The translations under genes and the position numbers were made by a program. Shown in pieces: positions 1 through 8,353 of a stretch of DNA of 64,000 bases. The notes beneath the pieces are model-generated. The model was not told the origin of the DNA, did no database searches, and saw nothing but the letters and a program-made list of their open reading frames with translations. Source of the stretch: Cohnella laeviribosi DSM 21336 (lineage in GTDB: Bacteria > Bacillota > Bacilli > Paenibacillales > Paenibacillaceae); contig NZ_KB899809.1 of NCBI RefSeq assembly GCF_000378425.1, positions 62,001 to 126,000 on the forward strand. The letters run 5' to 3'. Numbering within the stretch: position 1 is the stretch's first letter; every line of letters starts with the position of its first letter.

Positions 1-695
1 TTCATATGGGTCAAATGAATTCCTGTTAGAGGAGAACGCAATCCAACCAAGGCTACCCATTCACGGGAGGGTGTCTTGATTATAAAAATCACTTTCGCTT
101 CAAGTCCTCTAAGCTGCTCATCCAATTCCCGTCTCAAAACATCATTGACCTGCACGGAACATTCGGGTGTACGATCAGAACCGAAAGCGAGCACAATGCC
201 AAAGCCTTGTTCCTGCAAGATTTGGCCGATATCGGTTTCCATCTGGTTGGTTAATTGTCCCGAAAGCAGCATCTGAAACAGGTGATCCCGATAGACGGAA
301 GATTTTAAACGCAGGTCTGCTTCTTTAGCCAGCGCATTCTCGATTAGACCCAGAATATGCTTGATCTCTTGAAGGCCAATCGGTTTTACCAGATAATCAA
401 GAACGCCATGGCGCAAGGCATCTCGTGCATACTGAAATTCGCCGTAACCTGTCAGTAAAACCATCTTAATGTGCGGCATCCGCTCGGCGATTCGCTTTAC
501 AAGTTCGATCCCATCCATTCCCGGCATTCGAATATCTGTAATCACCGCATCGATGTCCACTGACTCGAGGACATTCCATGCGGACTTCCCGTCGAATGCT
601 TCATAAACCACGTAATTCTCCCGAAATCTCTTAATCACGCCGGCGAGAGAATGTACTTGCCGAGGTTCGTCGTCAATAATCAGCAGAGATACCAT
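1..695 (-). CDS. YesN/AraC-type response regulator, C-terminus beyond left edge
   Basis: Read on the minus strand from the ATG at 695, the frame stays open to the window edge (about 231 codons). The first ~120 residues are a receiver domain: MVSLLIIDDEPRQ with the acidic pair, VDIDAVITDIRMPGMDG with the phospho-acceptor Asp, LLTGYGEFQYA and YLVKPI with the conserved Lys. The rest matches the linker of YesN-like regulators that end in an AraC-type DNA-binding domain, which would lie off the window. Such regulators usually work with a YesM-type sensor kinase to control carbohydrate genes; the GH127 gene just upstream fits this, but the link is inferred. A GGGAGAAG ribosome site lies before the ATG. 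Confidence 0.85.
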   Translation of the reverse strand, partial: MVSLLIIDDEPRQVHSLAGVIKRFRENYVVYEAFDGKSAWNVLESVDIDAVITDIRMPGMDGIELVKRIAERMPHIKMVLLTGYGEFQYARDALRHGVLDYLVKPIGLQEIKHILGLIENALAKEADLRLKSSVYRDHLFQMLLSGQLTNQMETDIGQILQEQGFGIVLAFGSDRTPECSVQVNDVLRRELDEQLRGLEAKVIFIIKTPSREWVALVGLRSPLTGIHLTHM

Positions 696-950
696 GAGCT
701 TCACTTCTCCCAAATGAGTATGCTTTACAGAATGTAATCGCTTCCGATTTGCGAGGAGAACGTGCCTTGCTCGCTTGATTTATGATTATACAGGATTTTT
801 ACGGAATCCGGTTTCATCGTTGAATCCAAACACCCGTCTGATAAAGCGGTTTCAAAAACCAATGTAGCACCTTTTCGATATACGGGGATTGAAGAATATT
901 TTAAATCTTGTACTATTTTTTGCCCCCTTCCATTCTGTTTAAAAAGTAAA

Positions 951-974
951 GCCTTCTTCACATTCGAAGAAGGC
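951..974 (-). terminator. Terminator of the GH127 gene
   Basis: Perfect 9-bp stem GCCTTCTTC/GAAGAAGGC with a 6-nt loop. On the minus strand it is followed by CTTTACTTTTT. It lies 12 bases after the stop codon of the GH127 gene. Confidence 0.75.
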
Positions 975-986
975 TGTAAATTCAGA

Positions 987-2954
987 TTAGGCTTCTTCAA
1001 CCCAGACTTTCATCTCCCCGACACCGCGATTGGCCCAAGCGAAGTACGGAATGAACGTCGCGTTAACCTTTTCCAGCGTATACTTTGCTTCCCGTTTGTA
1101 TAACGCATCTCCCCAATTATCCGTATTTCGCCTCAAAGCGGTCGCTTTTATGGCAACCATTCCGTCTATTGGACGGTTGGTTTCCTCAAGCGAGAACTCC
1201 GCATCTTTCGGAAGAAGCAGATGATGCAGATTCGCCCCATTGTCCGCTTCTTCCAAGCAATATACAAGCGGCCCCCGTTGAATGGCAACCTTCCCGGCCG
1301 TATGACGGATTAACGGATGGCCATACACGCGGTTTATCGGCATAGACAACGTCAAGTCCACCTGATCGCCCGATTTCCATTTGCGACTCAGCCTGATATA
1401 ACCATCGGTTGTGAGATCCTTAACGGGCTCAAGAACGCCATTCACGTAAACCTCCGCATGATCGCACCATTCCGGGATGCGAAGCGCCAATGTCGCCGTA
1501 GTCTCCGAATCCGTACCGACAGTAAAGCGAATTTTCCCGTTCCAGGGATATTCGGTTTCTTGTTCCAATACAAAGCGAGTACCGTCGATGTCGATTTCCG
1601 CCATTCCCCCGATGTATAAGTGAGTATATATGGTTCTTCCTTGAACGGTATAGATATACTGTCCCAAAGAGGCCAAAAGACGGGCTACATTAGGCGGACA
1701 ACAAGCGCAGCCGAACCAGGGCTGCCGCTCCGGCTTTACGTGGTGGTAGATATGGTTTGCCGTACAGACATGCGGGTTCACCTCAAGCGGATTGACGTAA
1801 AAGAATCGTTTCCCGTCGCGCGACATACCGCCGACTACTGTATTATAAAGCGCTCTTTCCAGCACGTCCGCGTATTGACTCTTGGGCTCCAGCATCAGCA
1901 TGCGGTACGCAAAGAAAATTAAGCCGATGGACGCGCAAGTTTCCGCATAAGCCGTATCATTCGGCAGATCATAGTCTGTGGTAAATGCTTCACCCCGGCT
2001 TTGCGAGCCGATCGCTCCGGTAATATAGAGATTCCTGGATACCATGTTTGCAAATAACCGTTTGCAGGCCTCATACATTTCGACATCGCCGGCTTCCGCG
2101 GCAACATGCGCCATTCCCGTCCCCATATAGACAAACCTTACCGCATGGCCGATCGCTCTGTCTTGTTCTTTGACCGGCTTATGGGCCTGGCTGTATTCTT
2201 TCTCATCGATCATAAACGAGTTTTCCCAATGTACGGTTCTTCCCCGTTTATCCGCCTCGATGTCGTAAAAATGAGGCTGTTTCCCTCGCTCCTCCAAGAA
2301 AAACCGGCTGAGATTTAAATACCTGACATTGCCCGTGGCTTCATAGAGCTTCATCAATGCAAGCTCAATCTCTTGGTGTCCGTCATAACCCTTAAGTTTT
2401 CCTTCCTCAGGTCCGAAAACGCTGTCAATATGGTCGGCCAGTTTGCAAACAACGTCTAGCAGTTTTCGTTTGCCCGTCGAATAATAGTAAGCAACGCCCG
2501 CTTCGATCATATGACCGGCACAATAAAGTTCATGGCACTCGCATAGATTTGTCCAACGCTTTCCCGGTTCTTTCAATGTGTAATACGTATTCAGATACCC
2601 GTCGTCATGTTGAGCTTTGGCAATCAAGTCGATCGTCTCGTCTGCGATTTTCTCCAAGTGGGGAGCATTACGGGTTGCCAGCAAATAGGCGACAGCTTCG
2701 AGCCACTTCGCCACGTCGCTGTCTTGAAATACCATGCCGTAAAACTCCCCTTGCTCTTCGCCCGCGGCGATCTTGAAATTGCGAATCGCATGGCTCGGTG
2801 GCGCATGCTGAATCCGGTCATTCAAAGCATCCCATTGGTAAGGGATGACGACCTTCTCTACCAAATCGATATACGAAGACCATAACGAATCCCGAATCCG
2901 CACATGGTTCAACGGAACCATTCGAGACTTCTCTAAATTCCCCTTTGCAAGCAT
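987..2954 (-). CDS. GH127 family beta-L-arabinofuranosidase (HypBA1-like)
   Basis: The 655-residue protein matches the DUF1680/GH127 family, Zn-dependent enzymes that release beta-L-arabinofuranosyl units from plant glycans such as hydroxyproline-linked arabinooligosaccharides. The metal and catalytic residues line up with those known from HypBA1: Glu338 and Cys340 in AYAETCASIG, and Cys418-Cys419 in GCACCPPN, one of which would be the cysteine nucleophile. The N-terminal part is the alpha/alpha barrel (HDDGYLNTYYTL, CHELYCAGHMIEA) and the C-terminal part beta-rich. There is no signal peptide, so the substrate is probably a short oligosaccharide imported first. AGGGAGG precedes the ATG. A response regulator gene follows, suggesting a sugar-utilisation locus running off the left edge. 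Confidence 0.92.
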   Translation of the reverse strand: MLAKGNLEKSRMVPLNHVRIRDSLWSSYIDLVEKVVIPYQWDALNDRIQHAPPSHAIRNFKIAAGEEQGEFYGMVFQDSDVAKWLEAVAYLLATRNAPHLEKIADETIDLIAKAQHDDGYLNTYYTLKEPGKRWTNLCECHELYCAGHMIEAGVAYYYSTGKRKLLDVVCKLADHIDSVFGPEEGKLKGYDGHQEIELALMKLYEATGNVRYLNLSRFFLEERGKQPHFYDIEADKRGRTVHWENSFMIDEKEYSQAHKPVKEQDRAIGHAVRFVYMGTGMAHVAAEAGDVEMYEACKRLFANMVSRNLYITGAIGSQSRGEAFTTDYDLPNDTAYAETCASIGLIFFAYRMLMLEPKSQYADVLERALYNTVVGGMSRDGKRFFYVNPLEVNPHVCTANHIYHHVKPERQPWFGCACCPPNVARLLASLGQYIYTVQGRTIYTHLYIGGMAEIDIDGTRFVLEQETEYPWNGKIRFTVGTDSETTATLALRIPEWCDHAEVYVNGVLEPVKDLTTDGYIRLSRKWKSGDQVDLTLSMPINRVYGHPLIRHTAGKVAIQRGPLVYCLEEADNGANLHHLLLPKDAEFSLEETNRPIDGMVAIKATALRRNTDNWGDALYKREAKYTLEKVNATFIPYFAWANRGVGEMKVWVEEA

Positions 2955-3079
2955 GCCTAAACCTCCCTAGCTGTTTTACGCCTCTGCTCTCAAGACAATG
3001 GCGATACCCCATTGTAGCAATCTATTAGAACCAGGGAATAAAAGGATTTCATTATTTTTGTACTATAAAAAATGAAAAA

Positions 3080-3109
3080 GAGACGCAGTTTTATGAAAAG
3101 CTGCGTCTC
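3080..3109 (-). terminator. Terminator of the MFS gene
   Basis: Stem GAGACGCAG/CTGCGTCTC with a 12-nt loop. On the minus strand it is followed by TTTTTCATTTTTT. It lies 39 bases downstream of the MFS transporter stop codon. Confidence 0.8.
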
Positions 3110-3148
3110 GCTTGCATTTGGGGGTCTGCGATCGTGTTCAAACGAATC

Positions 3149-4384
3149 TCAATGGGCCGCTGCATGGTCCACATGCTTCACATGCGCATGATTGATTCCG
3201 ATGAACAGGACCGAAACGATAACAAACGCCGCGCCTACAAGGAACGGCACATGCGGATTGTATCTCTCCGCCAACTTGCCTGCCAGATAGGGGGCCGCAG
3301 CGCCTCCGATAAAGCGTAAGAAGCTGTAAGCGGCGGATGCGGTCGAACGTTCAACCGGGGCGGCATTCATCACGGCCGTCGTAATCAACGTATTGTTGTT
3401 GCCCAGCAAGGCGCCGGCAATTACGATCGCAGCGATGACCAGCCATTGCGTCGACGTCCAAATGCCCATAACGGCCAGCACGGCCGCGAACAGCGTCAAC
3501 ATGGCGCACATGGATTTGACCGTACCGAACCGCCCTTGCAGCTTCGGCGCCATGAAGACGGACGTTACGGCCAACAAAATGCCCCAGCCGAGAAAGACGT
3601 AACCCAAACCGTGTTCATCCAGATCCAAAACAAAAGGCGAATAGGCAAGCAGCGTGAAGAAGCCGAAATTATACAGGCAGGCCGTCAACCCAAACACGAC
3701 AAGCGAACGATGCTTCATCGCGCGGAACGGTTCCAGCAGGGACGTTCTTTTCGCGGCGGTTGACGCCTTTACGTTCGGCATCATCAAGATCAGGCCGATA
3801 AACGCGATCGCCATCAACGACGCAACGCCCAGAAACGGCCCTCTCCAATCGATCGCGCCCAGCCATCCGCCCAGCAGCGGACCGACCGAAATGCCCAACC
3901 CGATCGCCGCTTCATATAAAATGACGGCTTTTGCCGCGCTGCCGCTAGAGAGCGAGACGATAGCGGTTAGCGCGGTCGCGACGAACAGCGCGTTGCCCAA
4001 TCCCCAGCCCCCGCGCATCCCGACCAACACGTCGATCTGGCTTGAAAACCCGCCCAATGCCGAAAAAAGGGCAATGACGAAAATCCCCAACAGCAGCGTC
4101 CATTTGATGCCCAGTCTGGATGAGACGGCGCCCGTAATCAGCATGGCTACGGCCATAACCGCATTATAGCTGGTGAACAACAGGGTCACTTCGCTTTCCG
4201 AAGCGTTCAGTTTTTTGGCGATGGCAGGCAAAATCGGATCCACAAGGCCAAGGCCCATAAACGCAATGATGCAAGCGAAAAAAACCGCCCATACCGCTCT
4301 CGGCTGCTTAAGAATACTGGCCTCTTCCGGCGCAAGCGAAGCTTGCGAAGCGGTTGAGGCCGACGGTGGCATAACGGATGACAT
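3149..4384 (-). CDS. MFS efflux transporter (12-TM drug exporter type)
   Basis: Predicted integral membrane protein of the major facilitator superfamily, 411 residues from the chosen start, with about 12 hydrophobic segments. The first segment ends in GLGLVDPILPAIAKKL, typical of Bacillus multidrug and bicyclomycin-type exporters, followed by the loop SSRLGIKW. The start at 4384 is preferred over the ATG at 4411 because GGGAGAG lies at good spacing before it and nothing useful lies before the earlier one. It follows the CBS-domain gene in the same direction and probably shares its promoter, which is divergent from a MarR regulator. That layout suggests inducible export of a toxic compound. 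The substrate cannot be read from sequence. Confidence 0.85.
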   Translation of the reverse strand: MSSVMPPSASTASQASLAPEEASILKQPRAVWAVFFACIIAFMGLGLVDPILPAIAKKLNASESEVTLLFTSYNAVMAVAMLITGAVSSRLGIKWTLLLGIFVIALFSALGGFSSQIDVLVGMRGGWGLGNALFVATALTAIVSLSSGSAAKAVILYEAAIGLGISVGPLLGGWLGAIDWRGPFLGVASLMAIAFIGLILMMPNVKASTAAKRTSLLEPFRAMKHRSLVVFGLTACLYNFGFFTLLAYSPFVLDLDEHGLGYVFLGWGILLAVTSVFMAPKLQGRFGTVKSMCAMLTLFAAVLAVMGIWTSTQWLVIAAIVIAGALLGNNNTLITTAVMNAAPVERSTASAAYSFLRFIGGAAAPYLAGKLAERYNPHVPFLVGAAFVIVSVLFIGINHAHVKHVDHAAAH

Positions 4385-4432
4385 CTTTGGCTTCTCTCTC
4401 CCTTGCCTCATTTCGAATTTGCGAATCTGCCG

Positions 4433-4888
4433 TTACAGCAGCGCTTTGAAGGTATGCCGGATAATATCTCCGCGGCTGATGATCCCGACCAATACCCCGT
4501 TGCGCTCGACCGGCACTTTTTTGATTCGTTTCTTCCCCAGAATAGCGGCAAACTCTTCAACTTCCTCGTCCCAGGAAACTTTAATGACCTTTCGCGTAGC
4601 AATGTCCAGAACATTCAGATCCAGCAGATTCCGGGCCCTTTCCTCGAACTTCTCATGGTCGCCTTTAAATACCGCCGCAAAGTAAAGCGAATCAATGACC
4701 ACGTCCTTATGCTTGCCGATATATCGCATAATATCGCCGTCGCTGATGTAAGCGACGATTTCGTTTCGGTCGTTCACCACGGGCAGCCCGCTGATCCGAT
4801 GCTCGATGAACTTTTCGATAACCGCGCGCACCGTGTCGTTCTGCTTGACTTTGTGCACGTGGCGGATCATAATGTCGTGCGCCTTCAA
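4433..4888 (-). CDS. Tandem CBS-domain protein
   Basis: A 151-residue stand-alone protein made of two CBS motifs: residues ~1-60 (MKAHDIMIRHVHKVKQND, GLPVVNDRNEIVAYISDGDI) and ~90-148 (VLDIATRKVIKV, VPVERNGVLVGIISRGDI). CBS pairs bind adenosine nucleotides and act as regulatory modules; no catalytic domain is present. The start is TTG with GGGAGGGGG six bases before it. The gene lies 48 bases upstream of the MFS transporter and is likely co-transcribed with it, so it may sense energy state and influence the transporter. That role is inferred from position only. Confidence 0.88.
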   Translation of the reverse strand: MKAHDIMIRHVHKVKQNDTVRAVIEKFIEHRISGLPVVNDRNEIVAYISDGDIMRYIGKHKDVVIDSLYFAAVFKGDHEKFEERARNLLDLNVLDIATRKVIKVSWDEEVEEFAAILGKKRIKKVPVERNGVLVGIISRGDIIRHTFKALL

Positions 4889-4933
4889 ATCCGTCCCCCT
4901 CCCTCTCCCTCATTTGCAAATCTCCTCAACAAG

Positions 4934-4967
4934 TTGTATTATGCAAGTATATGATTGTATTATACAA
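4934..4967. promoter_or_regulatory. Tandem MarR-type operators between divergent genes
   Basis: Two near-identical 13-bp palindromes, TTGTATTATGCAA (4934-4946) and TTGTATTATACAA (4955-4967), begin exactly 21 bp apart, about two helical turns. They lie between the CBS-MFS operon and the MarR gene. The second copy has perfect arms TTGTAT/ATACAA. TTG...CAA palindromes are typical MarR-family sites, so autoregulation plus control of the exporter is the likely role. Confidence 0.65.
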
Positions 4968-5008
4968 CTATCCAGGACGATGTTCAATACGCTGCGAGGT
5001 GCTACAGC

Positions 5009-5434
5009 ATGCAGGAAAATGCGATAGAGACCATTGAGCTCGAAATGGCCGTCCTGTTTCGCCGATTTACGTCGATCACCCATAAAAAATTCGGCAATCT
5101 GGACCGGTCCGCCTACCTTTTGCTTCATCAAATCTCCGCTCACGGTTCGGCCGGGGTCAAAACCTTGGCGGACGAGTTCCGTTTGGACATTTCGACGGTC
5201 AGCAGACAAACCGCGGCTCTTGAGAACAAAGGATATGTATACCGTATACCCGATCCTTCGGACAGGAGATCCTACTTTCTGCAAATTACGGAATTGGGGA
5301 AAAAGGAATTGCTCGCATGCAAGCGCGCGCGATTGGCCAGAATCACGAAGCTGTTGGAAAATTGGTCCGAAGAAGAACGCGAATTGTTCGGACGGCTGTT
5401 GCGGAAATTTAACCGCACGATCATTGAAGAATAA
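5009..5434 (+). CDS. MarR family transcriptional regulator
   Basis: A 141-residue winged-helix repressor. The recognition region reads GVKTLADEFRLDISTVSRQTAALENKGYVYRIPDPSDRRSYFLQITELGK, given here in pieces: helix ISTVSRQTAALENKG and wing DPSDRRSYFLQIT. The ATG at 5009 is preferred over an upstream TTG at 4955 because GCGAGGTG precedes it and because the TTG lies inside the putative operator. MarR proteins typically repress a neighbouring efflux gene and release DNA on binding a ligand or on oxidation; the divergent CBS-MFS pair is the obvious target. No conserved Cys of the OhrR type is seen at the N-terminus of the chosen product. Confidence 0.9.
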   Translation: MQENAIETIELEMAVLFRRFTSITHKKFGNLDRSAYLLLHQISAHGSAGVKTLADEFRLDISTVSRQTAALENKGYVYRIPDPSDRRSYFLQITELGKKELLACKRARLARITKLLENWSEEERELFGRLLRKFNRTIIEE

Positions 5435-5450
5435 GGAACCCGTTGCCCGT

Positions 5451-6248
5451 TTACGGATTGGTCCTGGATTGCCGCGCCATTTGCCGCTTCAGCTCGCCGA
5501 TGATGCGTTCGGCCGCTGCCTCGCCGGCTTCGATGCATTCCTGCCATTTCGAAAAATCAAATGCCGGAATATGCCCGACTTCCGGCCGGATGACGACATC
5601 GGCGAGGCGGAGGCTGCTGTGCCTTCTTTCGGCCGTCATGAGGCTGTAGGACCGGTACACCACTTCGATCAGGTTGCGCGGCGGCTTCTTCTCGTGTTCC
5701 CGCGACACATCGACCGCAATGACCAATTGGCCGCGCTCCCGGTCCAGTTCCTCCACGGGCAAGTTGTTCAACACGCCTCCGTCCACCAGCATCATCCCTT
5801 CGTGCAACAGAGGAGAGAAGATCCCCGGAAAGGCCGTTGTCGCCCGAAGCGCCGTCAGCAGATCGCCTTTGTCGAAAACCACCTGCTTGCCTTCCATCAG
5901 ATCGACGGACACCGCTTTGAACTGGATGGGCAAATCCTCGATTCGAACGGAACGCTTTCCCTGCTGCCTGAGCAGCTCGTTCACGGCGGCATGAATGCTG
6001 TTGCCGGCAATCAATCCGCGTTTGCGGATGCCGACATCGATCAGGCGGTATTTGGGCGTCTTCTGGATAAAAGCTTCAAGGGTATCCGGCCGAACGCCCG
6101 CCGCGTACAGCCCCCCCACGGCGCCGCCCATGCTGGTGCCCGCGATGCGGTCAACGGCTATCCGGTGTCTTTCGAATGCCTTCAGCACGCCAAGGTGGGC
6201 GAGCCCGCGGACCGCACCGCCTCCCAAAACCAAGCCCACTTTCCCCAT
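5451..6248 (-). CDS. Patatin-like phospholipase (RssA/YlbK family)
   Basis: A 265-residue serine esterase of the patatin/NTE group. It has the oxyanion loop GLVLGGGAVRGLAHLG, the nucleophile elbow GTSMGG and the catalytic Asp in DGGVLNN, so the Ser-Asp dyad is complete. The family hydrolyses phospholipid or lysophospholipid acyl esters in the cytoplasm. The start at 6248 is chosen because AAAAGGAG lies seven bases before it; the ATG at 6275 has no site. It sits 23 bases behind the fatty-acid-hydroxylase-like gene and is probably co-transcribed. It converges on the MarR gene with only 16 bases between stops. Confidence 0.9.
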   Translation of the reverse strand: MGKVGLVLGGGAVRGLAHLGVLKAFERHRIAVDRIAGTSMGGAVGGLYAAGVRPDTLEAFIQKTPKYRLIDVGIRKRGLIAGNSIHAAVNELLRQQGKRSVRIEDLPIQFKAVSVDLMEGKQVVFDKGDLLTALRATTAFPGIFSPLLHEGMMLVDGGVLNNLPVEELDRERGQLVIAVDVSREHEKKPPRNLIEVVYRSYSLMTAERRHSSLRLADVVIRPEVGHIPAFDFSKWQECIEAGEAAAERIIGELKRQMARQSRTNP

Positions 6249-6271
6249 ACCTAAGCTCCTTTTTGGCAAAT

Positions 6272-6883
6272 TCACCCTTCGTTACGGAAAGACGAGGAAT
6301 TTTCCGTTTCGGTACCCGCTTTCCTTGCCGGCCGATCGCTCTCTTTGTGGGTTCCCATAGCATAATCCAGGACAGGGTGCGACACTCCGTACCAAGCGTA
6401 TTCGTCTTTATAATGATGCAGCAAATGTTTCTTTTTCATCCATCTTCCCCATGCCGTCCGAGGAACGACCGGCCGGTGCGCCGCGTAGTGCATCCATTGA
6501 TAATAGAGTTGGAACAAAAGCGTGCCGGTCACGACGGGCGCAACGACGGAAATCCGGCGAAACAACAGCCATACGAGCGGAATATAGACGCAATAAATCA
6601 AAATATCATAATGGACCGGGCTGAATAAATATTTCATCTCCTGCGGCTGCCGGTGATGCTCGGCATGCCCCCGGTACAATACGGGCAAAAGCCTCGGAAA
6701 CTCGTGCAGCAAATACCGGTGCACGACGTACTCGGCAACGGCGTAAACCAGCGCGCCCAAAGCCAGCGCGAGGATCGTGGCATAGCCGTCGAAATAATAG
6801 CAGCACAGCGTTACGCCGACGATGCTCAAAGCGGAAATAAATCGAATGACGCTGTGGGTATAAAACTCGCGATACTTGAACAT
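6272..6883 (-). CDS. Fatty acid hydroxylase / sterol desaturase superfamily membrane protein
   Basis: A 203-residue membrane protein with the full set of histidine clusters of the di-iron fatty acid hydroxylase superfamily: HRYLLH, HAEHH, HYAAH and HLLHH, with a further H in GVSHPVLD. Four or so hydrophobic helices flank them. Related enzymes such as fatty acid 2-hydroxylase add OH to membrane lipid acyl chains. The chosen ATG at 6883 has AAAGGAG eight bases before it; longer frames upstream lack a site. It lies between a winged-helix regulator gene and a patatin lipase gene, all in one direction, suggesting a lipid-modification unit. The substrate is unknown. Confidence 0.85.
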   Translation of the reverse strand: MFKYREFYTHSVIRFISALSIVGVTLCCYYFDGYATILALALGALVYAVAEYVVHRYLLHEFPRLLPVLYRGHAEHHRQPQEMKYLFSPVHYDILIYCVYIPLVWLLFRRISVVAPVVTGTLLFQLYYQWMHYAAHRPVVPRTAWGRWMKKKHLLHHYKDEYAWYGVSHPVLDYAMGTHKESDRPARKAGTETENSSSFRNEG

Positions 6884-6974
6884 GGAAGATGCTCCTTTCG
6901 TTATGAGATGTATACGAGACGTAAACATTTCACCCGAAAGACCCAAAAACAGAACAAACGAAGGCGGCTTGCGC

Positions 6975-7655
6975 CTATACCGAAAAAGCCTCGCTCAGAA
7001 AATCCGACAGCATTTCCTTTTCCTCGCCGGAAAGATCCGCGATCGATTTCAGCAGCTTGGAGACGAGCTCCGTAACCTCAATGCCCAGATCATCGTTCAA
7101 CGTTTGGATCGCCGTTCCCAGAACGGTGCCGATAAACATCGTCATGCCCGTCTCTTTGCTCGGCGCCTTTTGAACGCTGTGGTGAATCAAGGACTCGGTT
7201 TTGCCTCCGAGCTTCTTCAGGTACATCATCAGCAAGCCGATCGCATAAGCGCAAAAATGAATGCGCGTGTTCCTTTTCGAGATTTCATCGATCATTTTCC
7301 GGAGCGCCTCGTTGAGACTGCGGTTCTTCAAATCCTTAAGCAGCCTCGAAAGATTCCCGACCGTCTTTTTCCAATCCGCGGGATCGAAGGTTTCGTTTCG
7401 CGGCTGGTCAAAAAGGTCCAACGCTTTGGACGTGGGAACGAACACCACCTGGGAGCGTCCGGTTTCCTTCGCATTCACCTCGTAGCTGCGCGAAATAAAG
7501 CCCAGTTTTTCGATTTCCTTCAGCATGTCGTAGGCCGTCCATTTGCTGACGCCGATCGATTTGGCCAAGGTTTCGTAGTGAATGGGCAAATTCGTTTTCC
7601 TATACAAGTCGGTCAATTTATGCAAAAATTGCAGGCGCCGTTTCGTAAGCGACAC
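6975..7655 (-). CDS. Winged-helix transcriptional regulator of the lipid gene cluster
   Basis: A ~226-residue protein with an N-terminal winged-helix domain (LPIHYETLAKSIGVSKWTAY, then DMLKEIEKLGFISR) and a helical C-terminal half without a recognised catalytic motif. The frame opens at a TTG at 7688, but the GTG at 7655 with AGAAGG seven bases upstream is the likelier start. It precedes the hydroxylase-like and patatin genes by 91 bases and so may control them. The wing region contains SRSYEVNAKETGRSQVVFVP, as in ArsR/TrmB-like regulators. The ligand is unknown and the exact family is uncertain. Confidence 0.7.
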   Translation of the reverse strand: MSLTKRRLQFLHKLTDLYRKTNLPIHYETLAKSIGVSKWTAYDMLKEIEKLGFISRSYEVNAKETGRSQVVFVPTSKALDLFDQPRNETFDPADWKKTVGNLSRLLKDLKNRSLNEALRKMIDEISKRNTRIHFCAYAIGLLMMYLKKLGGKTESLIHHSVQKAPSKETGMTMFIGTVLGTAIQTLNDDLGIEVTELVSKLLKSIADLSGEEKEMLSDFLSEAFSV

Positions 7656-7789
7656 GACCACACCTTCTTCCCTTCGCCGCCGCCGCAAATGAAAAGGTAT
7701 TTTTGGGTTTTTTGTGATTCAATCGTAGCATCGAATCCGAACAACGTCAAGACGAATGCAGCGTTTTTTACGCAATAAGCCAATCTCGG

Positions 7790-8323
7790 TCAATACAGGG
7801 TATGGAATAAACGGTCAAGGCATGCGGCGAAGATCGGACACAGCGCATCCCCGTGCATGACGATTTCCCGTTTGATCCCCTTGCCGAAGGAGACATTCTT
7901 CATTTCGCATATAATGGCGTTTCCGTTCGAATTCAAGATTCGGGTTGTTCGATCCAAGAGGTCCTTCGATACGGTGTACGTTTGGCCTTCATGCACCAAT
8001 TCGAATTTGGGATGCGTGGCGATTTTGGATTGATCCCGCAGCGTCGACGTTACGCTTTCTCCGCCTTCGCGCGTTACGGTGACCGTCCACTTCTTTCTCC
8101 CAAACCATGAGGAACCATCGACGATTTCGACCGATGTCCCTGCTTGCAGATCTTCTCCTTTCAGGCTTAACTCCCAATGGTCGATTGCCCAGCTTAACGC
8201 TCGATTCATCTTATTTTTGTAGGTCTTTCGGATCGAACCGATTGCCTGATCGTGCTCATCCTTTAGGAGGATCGGCGCCGTTGACCGTTTAAGCAAAGGC
8301 CGGTTGTAAACATATTTCTTCAT
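7790..8323 (-). CDS. Tubby C-terminal-like (LURP/scramblase fold) domain protein
   Basis: A ~177-residue soluble protein with repeated beta-strand pairs (APILLKDEHDQAIGSIRK, WELSLKG, WTVTVTREG, YTVSKDLLDRTTRIL, NAIICEMKNV). This resembles the tubby C-terminal-like domain found in many Bacillales proteins of unknown function. No catalytic motif is visible. Two starts are possible, ATG at 8335 or 8323; the second has GGGG seven bases upstream and gives MKKYVYNRP. It stands alone, with about 30 bases to the next minus-strand gene. The fold call is by pattern recognition and the function is unknown. Confidence 0.5.
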   Translation of the reverse strand: MKKYVYNRPLLKRSTAPILLKDEHDQAIGSIRKTYKNKMNRALSWAIDHWELSLKGEDLQAGTSVEIVDGSSWFGRKKWTVTVTREGGESVTSTLRDQSKIATHPKFELVHEGQTYTVSKDLLDRTTRILNSNGNAIICEMKNVSFGKGIKREIVMHGDALCPIFAACLDRLFHTLY

Positions 8324-8353
8324 GATAAACCCCATTTATGCGTTTCGTAACTT

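Noticed and set aside
725-1000. Minus-strand 91-codon frame between the GH127 and response regulator genes
   Set aside because: It overlaps the end of the GH127 gene, runs through that gene's terminator hairpin, has no good ribosome site and resembles no family.
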